From Mycolicibacterium lacusdiani (GTDB lineage: Bacteria; Actinomycetota; Actinomycetes; Mycobacteriales; Mycobacteriaceae): DNA of 64,000 nucleotides. The stretch covers positions 496,001 through 560,000 of the forward strand of contig NZ_JAKCFC010000003.1 in NCBI RefSeq assembly GCF_021916785.1, read 5' to 3'. Below, in pieces: positions 14,231 through 21,999 of the stretch. The position numbers were made by a program, and so were the translations under genes. The notes under the pieces are model-generated. The model saw only the letters and a program-made list of their open reading frames with translations, did not search any database and had not been told where the DNA came from. Position 1 is the stretch's first letter. Each line of letters opens with the position of its first letter.

Positions 14231-16119
14231 CCGGTAAGGTTCGAGCCTTGACGGGATTACGCCGAACCGACGACTCGCAAGACGCCGCAGACGAGTCATT
14301 CGAGGCACTGCTGCGGTTCGTCCGCGACTCCCGCGGCTTCGACTTCACCGGGTACAAGCGCGGTTCCCTGATGCGCCGCGTGCGGCATCGGATGGACCAG
14401 GCGCACTGCGAGACCTTCGACGACTACCTCGACGTGCTGCAAGCCGATTCCGACGAGTTCGACGCCCTGTTCAACACGATCCTGATCAACGTCACGTCGT
14501 TCTTCCGGGACCCCGAAGCGTGGGATCTCATCACCGGCGAGGTGGTCCCCAGCCTGCTGGCCGAGCGCTCACCGACGGACCCCATCCGGGTGTGGAGCGC
14601 GGGCTGCGCCACCGGCCAAGAGCCGTTCACCATCGCGATGCTGTTCGCCGAGGCCATGGGCACCGAAGCCTTCCGGCAACGCGTCAAGATCTACGCCACC
14701 GACGTCGACGAGGAGGCCCTCGCCGAGGCGCGACTGGCCACCTACGACGCACGGCAGGTCGAATCGATCCCGGAACCGTTGCGGGAGAAGTACTTCGAGC
14801 AAATCGGCGGGCACTACGCCTTCCACAAGGACCTGCGGCGCGCCGTCGTCTTCGGCCGCAACGACCTCGTCAAGGACGCACCCATCTCACGCGTGGACCT
14901 GCTGGTGTGCCGCAACACGCTGATGTACCTCAACGCCGAGACGCAACGGAACATCGTCAAGCGCCTGCACTTCGCGCTCGGCCCGCGCGGCACGCTGTTC
15001 CTCGTCCACGCCGAGATGCTGCTGAGCCACACCGAGCGGTTCACGGCGCTCGACCTGCCCAACCGGATCTTCCGCAAGGCCGTAGGCAGCCACGTCACCG
15101 TCGAACGCGCCGACCTCGTGGCGTTGCCGGTGGAACGACATGGCGACCTCCCAGGACTGCAGGGCGTACGCGAACTCGCCTTTCGCGCCAGCCCGGTGGC
15201 ACAGATCGTCGTGACGGGCGAGGACACCGTCGCCATGATCAACCATCAGGCCGAAGCGCTGCTCGGGCTGACGGGGCGCGACGTCGGCCGGTTGTTGCGT
15301 GACCTCGAGGTGTCCTACCGGCCGGTCGAACTCCGTCCCTACATCGACCGGGCAAGGTCCGAGCGCCGATCCGCCCGCGTCCAGGACGTGCGGTGGCAGC
15401 AGCCCGGTGCCGACCCGGTGTGGTTCGAGGTGCACGTTAACCCGCTGATCGACGCCGCCGACGGCTTCGCTGGCGTCTCGATCGTGTTCTTCGACGTCAC
15501 GGCCACCAAGGCCCTACTCGACAAGGTGGTGCAGACCAACCACCAGCTGGAGACCGCCTACGAGGAGCTGCAGTCCACCAACGAGGAACTCGAGACCACG
15601 AACGAGGAACTGCAGTCCACGGTCGAGGAACTCGAGACCACCAACGAGGAGCTGCAGTCGACCAACGAAGAACTCGAGACGATGAACGAGGAGCTGCAGT
15701 CCACGAACGACGAACTGCACACCATCAACGACGCGCTCACCGAACGCGGCATGCAACTCGACGAAGCGAAGATCTTCTCGGAGTCGCTGATCAACTCGAT
15801 CCGGTTCGGCTTGGTCGTCGTGGACCAGCAACTGCGGGTCTCCGTGTGGAACCGCGGGTGCCAGGAACTCTGGGGCCTACGGCCCGAAGAGGCGACCGGC
15901 CGGTCGTTGCTCGACCTCGACGTCGGGCTCCCGACTCAGGAACTCAAGCCGCTGATCGGCGCGGCATTCGTCGAGCCCGACGCCTCGAGCGAGGCCGTCG
16001 TCGACACGTTCAATCGCCGCGGCAAGCCGACGCGGGTACGCGTGACGTGCTCCTCGTTTCAGACCACCGGGCTCGGCGTCACGGGCGCGATGCTGCTGAT
16101 GGAGGTCGTGGCTCCGTAG
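14227..16119 (+). CDS. CheR-type methyltransferase with coiled coil and PAS domains
   Basis: 630 residues from ATG 14227, which overlaps the previous stop (ATGA). Residues about 25-290 are CheR: an N-terminal helical domain, NTILINVTSFFRDPEAW, the SAM-binding SAGCATGQEPFTIAM (about 123-137), and CRNTLMYLN (about 227). CheR methylates receptor glutamates. After it comes a PAS-like domain (about 315-430), a coiled coil made of four 14-residue repeats (446-501), and a second PAS-like domain (about 515-630). No histidine kinase domain is present, though in many bacteria the same CheB-CheR-PAS architecture continues into one. It probably senses a signal through PAS and methylates an unknown partner. 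Its 3' end overlaps the convergent GAF-ANTAR gene by 41 bases. Confidence 0.88.
   Translation: MTGKVRALTGLRRTDDSQDAADESFEALLRFVRDSRGFDFTGYKRGSLMRRVRHRMDQAHCETFDDYLDVLQADSDEFDALFNTILINVTSFFRDPEAWDLITGEVVPSLLAERSPTDPIRVWSAGCATGQEPFTIAMLFAEAMGTEAFRQRVKIYATDVDEEALAEARLATYDARQVESIPEPLREKYFEQIGGHYAFHKDLRRAVVFGRNDLVKDAPISRVDLLVCRNTLMYLNAETQRNIVKRLHFALGPRGTLFLVHAEMLLSHTERFTALDLPNRIFRKAVGSHVTVERADLVALPVERHGDLPGLQGVRELAFRASPVAQIVVTGEDTVAMINHQAEALLGLTGRDVGRLLRDLEVSYRPVELRPYIDRARSERRSARVQDVRWQQPGADPVWFEVHVNPLIDAADGFAGVSIVFFDVTATKALLDKVVQTNHQLETAYEELQSTNEELETTNEELQSTVEELETTNEELQSTNEELETMNEELQSTNDELHTINDALTERGMQLDEAKIFSESLINSIRFGLVVVDQQLRVSVWNRGCQELWGLRPEEATGRSLLDLDVGLPTQELKPLIGAAFVEPDASSEAVVDTFNRRGKPTRVRVTCSSFQTTGLGVTGAMLLMEVVAP
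15562..15729 (+). repeat. Four tandem 42-base coding repeats (14-residue coiled-coil unit)
   Basis: The unit encodes EELQSTNEELETTN, repeated four times with small changes (V for N, M for T, and a last copy with D and H-T-I). Each unit is two heptads with Leu spaced for a coiled coil. Synonymous differences between copies show the repeat is old rather than a recent slippage product. Confidence 0.85.
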
Positions 16120-16810
16120 CCTTGCCGGGATTCTCGACCACACGGCGGGCGATGTCGACCAGCGCCGTGTTGGATTGCTGCGACAGACGCCGCAGCAAGT
16201 CGAAGGCCTGGACGGCGTCGACGGAGAACCGTTCCATCAAGACGCCCTTGGCCTGTCCGATGACGTCCCGGCTGGCCAGCGCGCTGCGGTACTGCTCGTC
16301 GCGGCGGAGCAGATTCCAGGCCAGCGCCGTGTGCGTCGCATACAGCAGACCCGTTTCGACGTCGGTATCGTCGAACGCAACAGGCTCGTCGGAGTAGAAG
16401 TTCAACGCCCCCATCGTCTGGTTGTCGGCGAACAACTGGAACGCCAGGATCGATCGGACCGACGTCTGCGCCAGTGCATCCTCGGCGTACGCGGGCCACC
16501 TGGTCTCGGTGGTCAGGTCGTCGACGCGCACCATGTGGTTGGCCCACGCAGCCGACACGCATGGGCCTTCCTGATGCCGCCGCTGGGCGTCGTCGAGGAT
16601 CTTGGCCACGGGACCGGTTGCTGCGAGGGTGCTGACGTCACCGTGCTTGGACGTGACCGTTATGCCCACCTCACCAGCGGCGGAGATGCCGTCGAGCGCC
16701 GCCGTCACGAGGTCGCCGAGGAGGAGTTCGGCCTCGGTGGCCTTGCCGCCCTGCACCTGCCGCAGGAGGGACTCCACGCGGCCTGCCAACTCGGTGGCAT
16801 CGAACGGCAT
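16079..16810 (-). CDS. GAF and ANTAR domain regulator
   Basis: 243 residues from ATG 16810, with GGGGGT upstream. Residues about 35-165 are a GAF-type sensor (DLVTAALDGISAAGEVGITV, then SILAFQLFADNQTMGALNFYS). Residues about 180-235 are an ANTAR domain (SRDVIGQAKGVLMERFSVDAVQAFDLLRRLSQQSN). ANTAR proteins bind paired RNA hairpins and prevent termination. GAF-ANTAR proteins in mycobacteria regulate lipid and redox genes. The target RNA was not found in the neighbouring sequence. The last 41 bases overlap the end of the CheR gene on the other strand, so strong transcription of one may interfere with the other. Confidence 0.9.
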   Translation of the reverse strand: MPFDATELAGRVESLLRQVQGGKATEAELLLGDLVTAALDGISAAGEVGITVTSKHGDVSTLAATGPVAKILDDAQRRHQEGPCVSAAWANHMVRVDDLTTETRWPAYAEDALAQTSVRSILAFQLFADNQTMGALNFYSDEPVAFDDTDVETGLLYATHTALAWNLLRRDEQYRSALASRDVIGQAKGVLMERFSVDAVQAFDLLRRLSQQSNTALVDIARRVVENPGKATEPRPPSAASRP

Positions 16811-16853
16811 GTGGAACCCCCGTACTGAAGTTGAGGGCACCAGTCTAGGCGCG

Positions 16854-16878
16854 GTTTGGCGGCTTGGGCCCCGGGTAC
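16854..16878 (+). promoter_or_regulatory. SigF-type promoter for the SDR gene
   Basis: GTTT at 16854-16857, 15 bases, GGGTAC at 16873-16878. The ATG at 16888 follows 9 bases later, so the transcript should be nearly leaderless. Confidence 0.65.
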
Positions 16879-16887
16879 CGGGCGCAC

Positions 16888-17724
16888 ATGTCCAATGACA
16901 CCGAATACCCCGGCCGCACCGGCGAGATGTCCGACCGTCCCTCCGACGAGATGGCTGACTACGAGGGACGGGGCCTGCTTGCCGGTAGGCGCGCCCTGAT
17001 CACCGGCGGCGACTCCGGCATCGGCCGCGCCGTTGCCGTCGCGTTCGCCAAGGAGGGCGCCGACGTCGCAATCGCCTACCTCTCCGAAGACGACGACGCC
17101 AAGCACACCGTAGAACTCGTGGAACGCGAAGGCCGCAAGGCGGTTCGACTGCCCGGTGACCTGTCCGACCCCCAGCGCTGCCGCGAGGTGGTGGCGGAGG
17201 CCGCCGAGGCCCTCGGCGGCCTCGATCTGTTGGTCAACAACGTCGCTTACCAGAACCCGGTCGAGGACTTCGCCGAACTGTCCGACGAGCAGTGGCGCCA
17301 CACGTTCGCCGTCAACGTCGACAGCTTCTTCCACGTCACCAAGGCCGCGCTGGCGCACCTGCCCGACGGCGGGTCGATCATCAACACGGCGTCCATCAAT
17401 GGGTTGCGGGGCAACAAGACCCTGATCGACTACTCGGCTACCAAGGGGGCCGTCATCGCACTCACCTACTCGCTGGCCCAGTCACTGCAGGAGCGCGGCA
17501 TTCGGGTGAACTGCGTTGCCCCAGGACCGGTTTGGACGCCGCTCATCCCGGCGACGATGCCCAAGGAGAAGGCCGAGTCGTTCGGCGAGCAAACGCCGAT
17601 GGGCCGCCCGGCCCAGCCCGACGAGATCGCCCCGTCCTACGTATTCTTCGCCGCCGGACGAATGTCGTCGTACTACAGCGGTGAGGTGCTCGCGCCCATC
17701 GGCGGGGAGACCCTGCCGGGCTGA
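16888..17724 (+). CDS. SDR-family oxidoreductase (general-stress type, YhdF/YdaD-like)
   Basis: 278 residues from ATG 16888, placed there because a SigF-type promoter ends 9 bases upstream. A classical short-chain dehydrogenase: the NADP-binding ITGGDSGIGRAVAVAFAKEGADV at about 40-60, NNVAY for the NNAG motif, catalytic Ser in NTASING, and the YSATK active-site motif. The long N-terminal tail before the Rossmann fold and the G-L-L-A-G-R-R-A-L-I start match the general-stress SDR subgroup of Bacillus and actinobacteria. The substrate is unknown. It stands alone; the next genes are on the other strand. Confidence 0.9.
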   Translation: MSNDTEYPGRTGEMSDRPSDEMADYEGRGLLAGRRALITGGDSGIGRAVAVAFAKEGADVAIAYLSEDDDAKHTVELVEREGRKAVRLPGDLSDPQRCREVVAEAAEALGGLDLLVNNVAYQNPVEDFAELSDEQWRHTFAVNVDSFFHVTKAALAHLPDGGSIINTASINGLRGNKTLIDYSATKGAVIALTYSLAQSLQERGIRVNCVAPGPVWTPLIPATMPKEKAESFGEQTPMGRPAQPDEIAPSYVFFAAGRMSSYYSGEVLAPIGGETLPG

Positions 17725-17734
17725 GCAGGCTCGC

Positions 17735-18061
17735 TCAGCGGCGGCCTCGGCGGCGGCGGAACACCACAACGCCGCCGAGGAGCACCGCGACGACGGCGGC
17801 TGCAACCCACGGCACCGCAGGGTAGGCGCGGGCGTTCTCGGTGACGACGTGCTTGGTGCGCGCGACGGCGACCTTGGCGTCGGCGACCTTCTCGTGCACC
17901 TTGTCCTCGGCGCGGCCCTTGACGTCCATCTTGTCGGTCAGCGCGGCGACGGTCTCGCCGAGCGCCGCACGGGTCTCCTCGATGTCGGCACGGATCTCCT
18001 CGACGCCAGCGTCGGGCGCCGGTTCCGAGGGGTTGCCCGCACTGCCGCTGGTGTCGGTCAT
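17735..18061 (-). CDS. DUF3618 membrane protein
   Basis: 108 residues. The central segment EEIRADIEETRAALGETVAAL is the DUF3618 signature, a charged amphipathic helix, followed by a helix with ALTDKMDVKGRAEDK. A single C-terminal membrane helix (about residues 82-100, VPWVAAAVVAVLLGGVVVF) ends in an Arg-rich cytoplasmic or outer tail. Members usually lie next to Actinobacterial holin-X-like proteins, as here, and have no known function. Its start overlaps the upstream gene's stop by four bases (ATGA), so the pair is translationally coupled. Confidence 0.85.
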   Translation of the reverse strand: MTDTSGSAGNPSEPAPDAGVEEIRADIEETRAALGETVAALTDKMDVKGRAEDKVHEKVADAKVAVARTKHVVTENARAYPAVPWVAAAVVAVLLGGVVVFRRRRGRR

Positions 18062-18471
18062 GACGTCGCCGATCCCTTCACTTCTTGGATGTCCTTCTTC
18101 ACGCTCTCGGTACTCACCTGCAGTGGCGGCGGCACCTTCTTCGCCTGCGCCTTGCTGATCAGTGCGGCGACAGCGGCGATCACGAACAGGACGACTGCGA
18201 CGATCAACGCCGAGGCCCAGACCGGGAGCACCAGGGCCAGCCCGGCGATGGCGGCCGTGATGAGCGCGGCCAAACCGAACACCGCCATCAGGCCACTAGC
18301 GCCGATCAACCCGGCGCCGACACCCGCGTGCTTCGCGGATTCCTTGAGTTCGGCCGTCGCCAAACGCATCTCGTCGCGCACCAGACGGGACGTCTGTGCG
18401 GACAGGTCGCTGACGAGTTCTGCGATCGGTGCGTCCGACCGAGATCCCGTGTCTCGCGTACTGCTGGTCAT
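18058..18471 (-). CDS. Actinobacterial putative holin-X family (phage_holin_3_6 type) protein
   Basis: 137 residues from ATG 18471, preceded by AGAGGAGTGA. An amphipathic N-terminal region (ELVSDLSAQTSRLVRDEMRLATAELKE) is followed by two long membrane helices (about 55-80 and 85-110) and a charged tail. The holin name is only a family label: these are chromosomal membrane proteins found with DUF3618 in many actinobacteria, often in stress regulons, and no lysis gene is nearby. The pair may shape or protect the envelope, but nothing here proves it. Confidence 0.8.
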   Translation of the reverse strand: MTSSTRDTGSRSDAPIAELVSDLSAQTSRLVRDEMRLATAELKESAKHAGVGAGLIGASGLMAVFGLAALITAAIAGLALVLPVWASALIVAVVLFVIAAVAALISKAQAKKVPPPLQVSTESVKKDIQEVKGSATS

Positions 18472-18546
18472 GAGGTCACTCCTCTCGCAGGGTTCAATTC
18501 CCCGTCGCTTCGCTCGCCCCGGTTCATGGCAGGCAGTGCCCCGTGA

Positions 18547-19320
18547 TCACCGGCGCGAAACGTCTAGGTCGACGACTAGCGGGCGGTGATCGGATATCGC
18601 CATCTCCGGGGTCGCGGTGGCGCGCGCCACCAAGGTCGGGTCGTCGGTCAGCAGGTGGTCGAGCTGCCGGTCGGGCTTGGTCGCGGGGAACGTGGGAGAC
18701 GGGTCGCCGAGTGAGCGCAGACCAGACCAGCGCCGCGCCGAGTTCGCGTTCAGGTTCAAGTCGCCGGTCAGGATCCGCGGCCCGGGCAGACCCTTGAGGT
18801 CGCGGACGAGCCTCCGCAACTGGCTGCGGTTCCAGCCCGGCACGAACGACAGGTGGGTGTTGGCCACCGTGAGCGTCCCGATCGGGGTGTCGAACCGGCC
18901 GATGACCGCGGCGCGGGGTTCCTCGTCGACCACCATCACGCGATTGGGCCCTGGAAGGTACATCGGGAACTTCATCGGGATCCGCGGCAAGCGCACGACC
19001 TGCCACGACGTCGCCGGGAAGCGCGACAGCAGCGCCACCCCGTAGGCGGCGGTACCGGGCTGATGGTCGCCGGTGGCCGCCATCCACGTCGCACCCGGCG
19101 TACCGGAGATCGCCGCCACGAACCGGTGGCTGACGGCCCCCATCGCCTCGGCGGCGACGGCCGTCAAGTCGGCCATCCCCGACCGCTCCTGCTCGAAATC
19201 CACCTCCTGCAGTGCCAACACGTCGGCGTCGATGGTCCGCACGCAGTCGCGCAGGCGGTCGAGGTCCACCCCGTCGCCCACGGTTCGCCCGTGCAAGATG
19301 TTGAATGTCGCCATCCGCAT
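18547..19320 (-). CDS. Endonuclease/exonuclease/phosphatase family protein
   Basis: 257 residues from the ATG at 19320 (a second ATG follows two codons later). Motifs of the EEP (DNase I-like) fold appear in order: TFNILHG near the N-terminus, LQEVD for the metal-binding Glu, TVANTHLSF for His, LTGDLNLN for the Asp/Asn pair, and ISDHRPLVVD at the end. All the catalytic residues are present, so it should be a Mg-dependent phosphodiesterase or phosphatase. No signal peptide is seen. The substrate could be nucleic acid, a phospholipid head group or an inositol phosphate. It is divergent from the nucleotidyltransferase gene. Confidence 0.85.
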   Translation of the reverse strand: MRMATFNILHGRTVGDGVDLDRLRDCVRTIDADVLALQEVDFEQERSGMADLTAVAAEAMGAVSHRFVAAISGTPGATWMAATGDHQPGTAAYGVALLSRFPATSWQVVRLPRIPMKFPMYLPGPNRVMVVDEEPRAAVIGRFDTPIGTLTVANTHLSFVPGWNRSQLRRLVRDLKGLPGPRILTGDLNLNANSARRWSGLRSLGDPSPTFPATKPDRQLDHLLTDDPTLVARATATPEMAISDHRPLVVDLDVSRR

Positions 19321-19321
19321 G

Positions 19322-19336
19322 GGGTACTAGGTACCC
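19322..19336. promoter_or_regulatory. Perfect 15-base palindrome between divergent genes
   Basis: GGGTAC at 19322-19327, TAG, then GTACCC at 19331-19336, filling most of the 19-base gap between two divergent start codons. It could be an operator shared by both genes or two back-to-back GGGTAC -10 boxes. I found no matching -35 on either strand. Confidence 0.4.
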
Positions 19337-19339
19337 ACC

Positions 19340-19924
19340 ATGACGATTCATCCACCTGCCGAGTGCAGCGCGATACCCGGCGACCACGAGGAACTGCGCG
19401 ATGCACTGCGCCGCGCCGCGTCCGCGCTGAAGGCCCACGGACCTGAGTTCGCGCTGGCAGGCAGCTATGCACTGTGGGTCCACGGCGCACCCGAGCCCGT
19501 CCACGACGTCGATCTGGTGGTCGCGGAGGTCGACGTCGAGGCCGCGGTGTCGACGCTTTCCGACGCTGGGTTCGACGTCGAGCGCACGCCCGAGGACTGG
19601 CTGTTCAAGGGCACGTCGGGATCGGTGTTCGTCGACGTCCTGCACCGGGTCAACGGCGAGGTGGTGACCCACGAGCTGATCTCGTCGGCCGCGCGCCGCG
19701 ACGTGCTGGCGATCCCAATGCCCGTGCTGGCGCCCACCGTGGTGTTCACCCAGAAGCTCAGGTCGCTGCACGAGCACCACTGCAACTTCGCGGCGCTGCT
19801 GCCCGCGGCCCGTGCCGTGCGTGAACAGGTCGACTGGTCGATGGTGCGCGAGGCGACGGCCGACAACGACTTCGCTGCCGCGTTCCTGTTCCTGACCGAC
19901 CGGCTCGGCATCAGCGCCTCCTGA
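19340..19924 (+). CDS. Nucleotidyltransferase-fold protein
   Basis: 194 residues from ATG 19340. The segment FALAGSYALWVHG followed by VHDVDLVVAEVDVEAAV is the pol-beta-like nucleotidyltransferase fold in the variant used by MNT/AbiEii-like or LinB-type aminoglycoside enzymes: the GS motif and a D-x-D metal pair (DVDL). A third acidic residue is in VFVDVLH. The rest is helical. Such proteins occur as antitoxins, toxins or antibiotic-modifying enzymes. No HEPN partner gene lies beside it, so a toxin-antitoxin role is not supported here. Confidence 0.7.
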   Translation: MTIHPPAECSAIPGDHEELRDALRRAASALKAHGPEFALAGSYALWVHGAPEPVHDVDLVVAEVDVEAAVSTLSDAGFDVERTPEDWLFKGTSGSVFVDVLHRVNGEVVTHELISSAARRDVLAIPMPVLAPTVVFTQKLRSLHEHHCNFAALLPAARAVREQVDWSMVREATADNDFAAAFLFLTDRLGISAS

Positions 19925-19979
19925 GCGTCACCGAACCGTCAGCCCGGTCCCACGAGCGACGCACCTAGGGTGGGAAGGC

Positions 19980-21359
19980 GTGGGAACTCCAGGCGGGCGC
20001 AACGACGGGTCGATCGTCCGGGAGGTAGTCGCCGTCACGGTGGCGGTCGTGCTGGTGGTCGCAGCGTTCGTCGTCCCGCACCTGAACCTCGGCAGCGTCA
20101 CGCCGCTGATCAACGCGACCCCGGAACGCTTCCGCGACTTCGCAGGCACCGCACCCATCTTCGGGTGGTGGGACGCGCACGTCGGGTGGGGCACCGTTCC
20201 CGCCATCGTCATCGCCGTCGCCGTCGTGCTGGCGGGCCAAGGCGTCGCCACGCGACTGCCGTGGCGCGCAGTGCCGTTGGTAACGTGGGCGACCGCGGCG
20301 GCATGGGCGTTCTCGCTGGCCATGATCGACGGCTGGGAGCGCGGGTTCGCGGGCAGGCTCACCGCCCGCCACGAGTACCTGCGCCAGGTACCGACGATCG
20401 ACGACATCCCCGAGACGGTCCGGACGTTCGCGAGCCGCATCCTGGACTACCAGCCCGACTCGTGGATCACCCATGTCTCGGGCCACCCGCCCGGCGCGCT
20501 GCTCACCTTCGTGTGGCTCGACCGCGTCGGCCTCGGCGGCGGCGGGTGGGCCGGCATGCTGTGCCTGCTCGTCGGATCGAGCGCCGCCGCTGCCATCGTC
20601 GTGGCCGTGCGCGCGCTCGCCGACGAGTCGACCGCACGGCTGGCCGCGCCGTTCCTCGCGGTCGCCCCGACCGCCATCTGGATCGCCGTCTCCGCCGACG
20701 GCTACTTCGCAGGCGTCGCCGCATGGGGCATCGCGCTACTGGCACTCGCCGCGCGCGGGACGGCCCGGATTCCGGTGGTGGCCGCCACCGCCGCGGGCCT
20801 CCTGCTCGGGTGGGCGATCTTCCTCAACTACGGTCTCGGCCTCATCGCACTGGTCGCCGTCGCGGTGTTGATCGCAGCGCCCGACCTACGCTCGGCGATG
20901 CGCTCGCTCGTACCCGCCGTCGTCGCCGCGCTGGTGGTCGTCGGGGTGTTCGCCGCGGCCGGGTTCTGGTGGTTCGACGGATACCACCTGGTTCAGGAAC
21001 GCTATTGGCAGGGGATCGCGCTGGACCGCCCGTTCCAGTACTGGGTGTGGGGCAACCTCGCGGCGGTCGTCTGCGCAGTCGGCCTCGGCACGGTCGCCGG
21101 CATCGGGCGCGTATTCGACGTCGCGGCGATCAAGCAGCGGTCCGGCCTGCACCTCGTCGTCATCGGTGCGCTGCTGGCCATCGCATGCGCAGACCTGAGC
21201 ATGCTCAGCAAGGCCGAGGTGGAACGGATCTGGCTGCCGTTCACGGTGTGGCTGGTGGCCGCGACGGCCCTGCTGCCCCCGCGCTCACACCGGTGGTGGT
21301 TGGCACTCAACGTCATCGGGGCGCTGGTGCTCAACCACCTCATCCTGACCAACTGGTAG
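19980..21359 (+). CDS. Polytopic membrane protein, possibly GT-C glycosyltransferase-like (Rv0541c-like)
   Basis: 459 residues from a GTG start. About eleven hydrophobic helices are visible, beginning at residues 15-35. Between the second and third clusters lies a long hydrophilic loop (about 105-175) with several Asp and Arg and an HPPG motif near residue 168. Such extracytoplasmic loops with acidic residues are seen in GT-C enzymes that use polyprenyl-phosphate sugars. The position beside a GT2/DUF2064/methyltransferase operon matches the layout I recall around Rv0539-Rv0541c. It would take a lipid-linked sugar made by the GT2 protein and transfer it outside the membrane, which is inference only. 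It is convergent with the methyltransferase gene. Confidence 0.7.
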   Translation: MGTPGGRNDGSIVREVVAVTVAVVLVVAAFVVPHLNLGSVTPLINATPERFRDFAGTAPIFGWWDAHVGWGTVPAIVIAVAVVLAGQGVATRLPWRAVPLVTWATAAAWAFSLAMIDGWERGFAGRLTARHEYLRQVPTIDDIPETVRTFASRILDYQPDSWITHVSGHPPGALLTFVWLDRVGLGGGGWAGMLCLLVGSSAAAAIVVAVRALADESTARLAAPFLAVAPTAIWIAVSADGYFAGVAAWGIALLALAARGTARIPVVAATAAGLLLGWAIFLNYGLGLIALVAVAVLIAAPDLRSAMRSLVPAVVAALVVVGVFAAAGFWWFDGYHLVQERYWQGIALDRPFQYWVWGNLAAVVCAVGLGTVAGIGRVFDVAAIKQRSGLHLVVIGALLAIACADLSMLSKAEVERIWLPFTVWLVAATALLPPRSHRWWLALNVIGALVLNHLILTNW

Positions 21360-21368
21360 CAGCCGGCC

Positions 21369-21998
21369 TCACGCCGCTGCGAGGGTCGCCAAGACCCGAG
21401 TGCCGATCGGTTGCACGGCGGAGATCGTCAGGCCGACCTCGTCGGCCAGCTTGCGGGCACCGTCGAGTCCGACGGTGGCCCACTTGAACCAGGGCCCGAT
21501 GGTGCGCGACGACTCCAGCCGCACCCAGCGCACCACCACGCCTTCGGTGTTGCCGTCGAACTCGGTAATGCAGTGGCCGCCGGCCCGCAGCAGTTCCGCG
21601 GCGCGCTGCAGGACGCGACGCGGATCGCCGGACAGTCCCACGTTGCCGTCGGCCAGCAGCACCGTCGACCAGCGGCCGGTACCGGGAAGGGGGTCGAACA
21701 CGTCGCGGCGCAGGGCAGGCGCCCCGCGGCGGCGGGCGAGTTCGACGGCGGTCGCGGACTGGTCGACGCCCAGCGCGGGCACCCCGCGCTTGATCAGATG
21801 CGCGACGAAACGCCCTGGGCCGCAACCGAGGTCGATGGTGGGACCGTTGCACCGACCCAGCACGGCGCGGTCGAACTCCCGATCGGCGCGACGGTTGCCC
21901 AGCCAGCTGTGCACGGCCAGCCCGTGGACGCTGCCGTCCTCGTGCCGCAGCCAACATCGTTCGCCCGTGAGCGCCTCGTCGTACAGATTGCCGAACAC
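21369..21998 (-). CDS. Class I SAM-dependent methyltransferase
   Basis: 209 residues. The SAM-binding motif I is TIDLGCGPGRFVAHL near residue 55, followed by ALGVDQSATAVELA with the acidic residue that binds the ribose. Another motif, TVLLADGNVGLSGDP, comes near residue 113. The family is generic; the substrate may be the sugar or lipid product of its operon. The gene ends the operon GT2 - DUF2064 - methyltransferase and is separated by one base from the DUF2064 stop, so the genes should be cotranscribed and coupled. Confidence 0.8.
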   Translation of the reverse strand: MFGNLYDEALTGERCWLRHEDGSVHGLAVHSWLGNRRADREFDRAVLGRCNGPTIDLGCGPGRFVAHLIKRGVPALGVDQSATAVELARRRGAPALRRDVFDPLPGTGRWSTVLLADGNVGLSGDPRRVLQRAAELLRAGGHCITEFDGNTEGVVVRWVRLESSRTIGPWFKWATVGLDGARKLADEVGLTISAVQPIGTRVLATLAAA

Positions 21999-21999
21999 G

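Noticed and set aside
15562..15729. Regular repeats that could be read as a CRISPR array
   Set aside because: The repeats are in frame, encode a coiled coil, have no unique spacers and sit inside CheR.
18058..18471. Prophage remnant, because of the holin family name
   Set aside because: No lysin, capsid, integrase or other phage gene is nearby; the family is chromosomal in actinobacteria and paired with DUF3618.
18485..18510. GGTTCAATTCC-like stretch resembling a tRNA T-arm
   Set aside because: No acceptor stem, D-arm or anticodon arm can be built around it, and the flanking stem does not pair well. It is the leader of the holin-X-like gene.
19340..19924. Toxin-antitoxin pair with the nucleotidyltransferase as antitoxin
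   Set aside because: No HEPN or other toxin gene lies next to it; the neighbour is a nuclease-like protein in divergent orientation.
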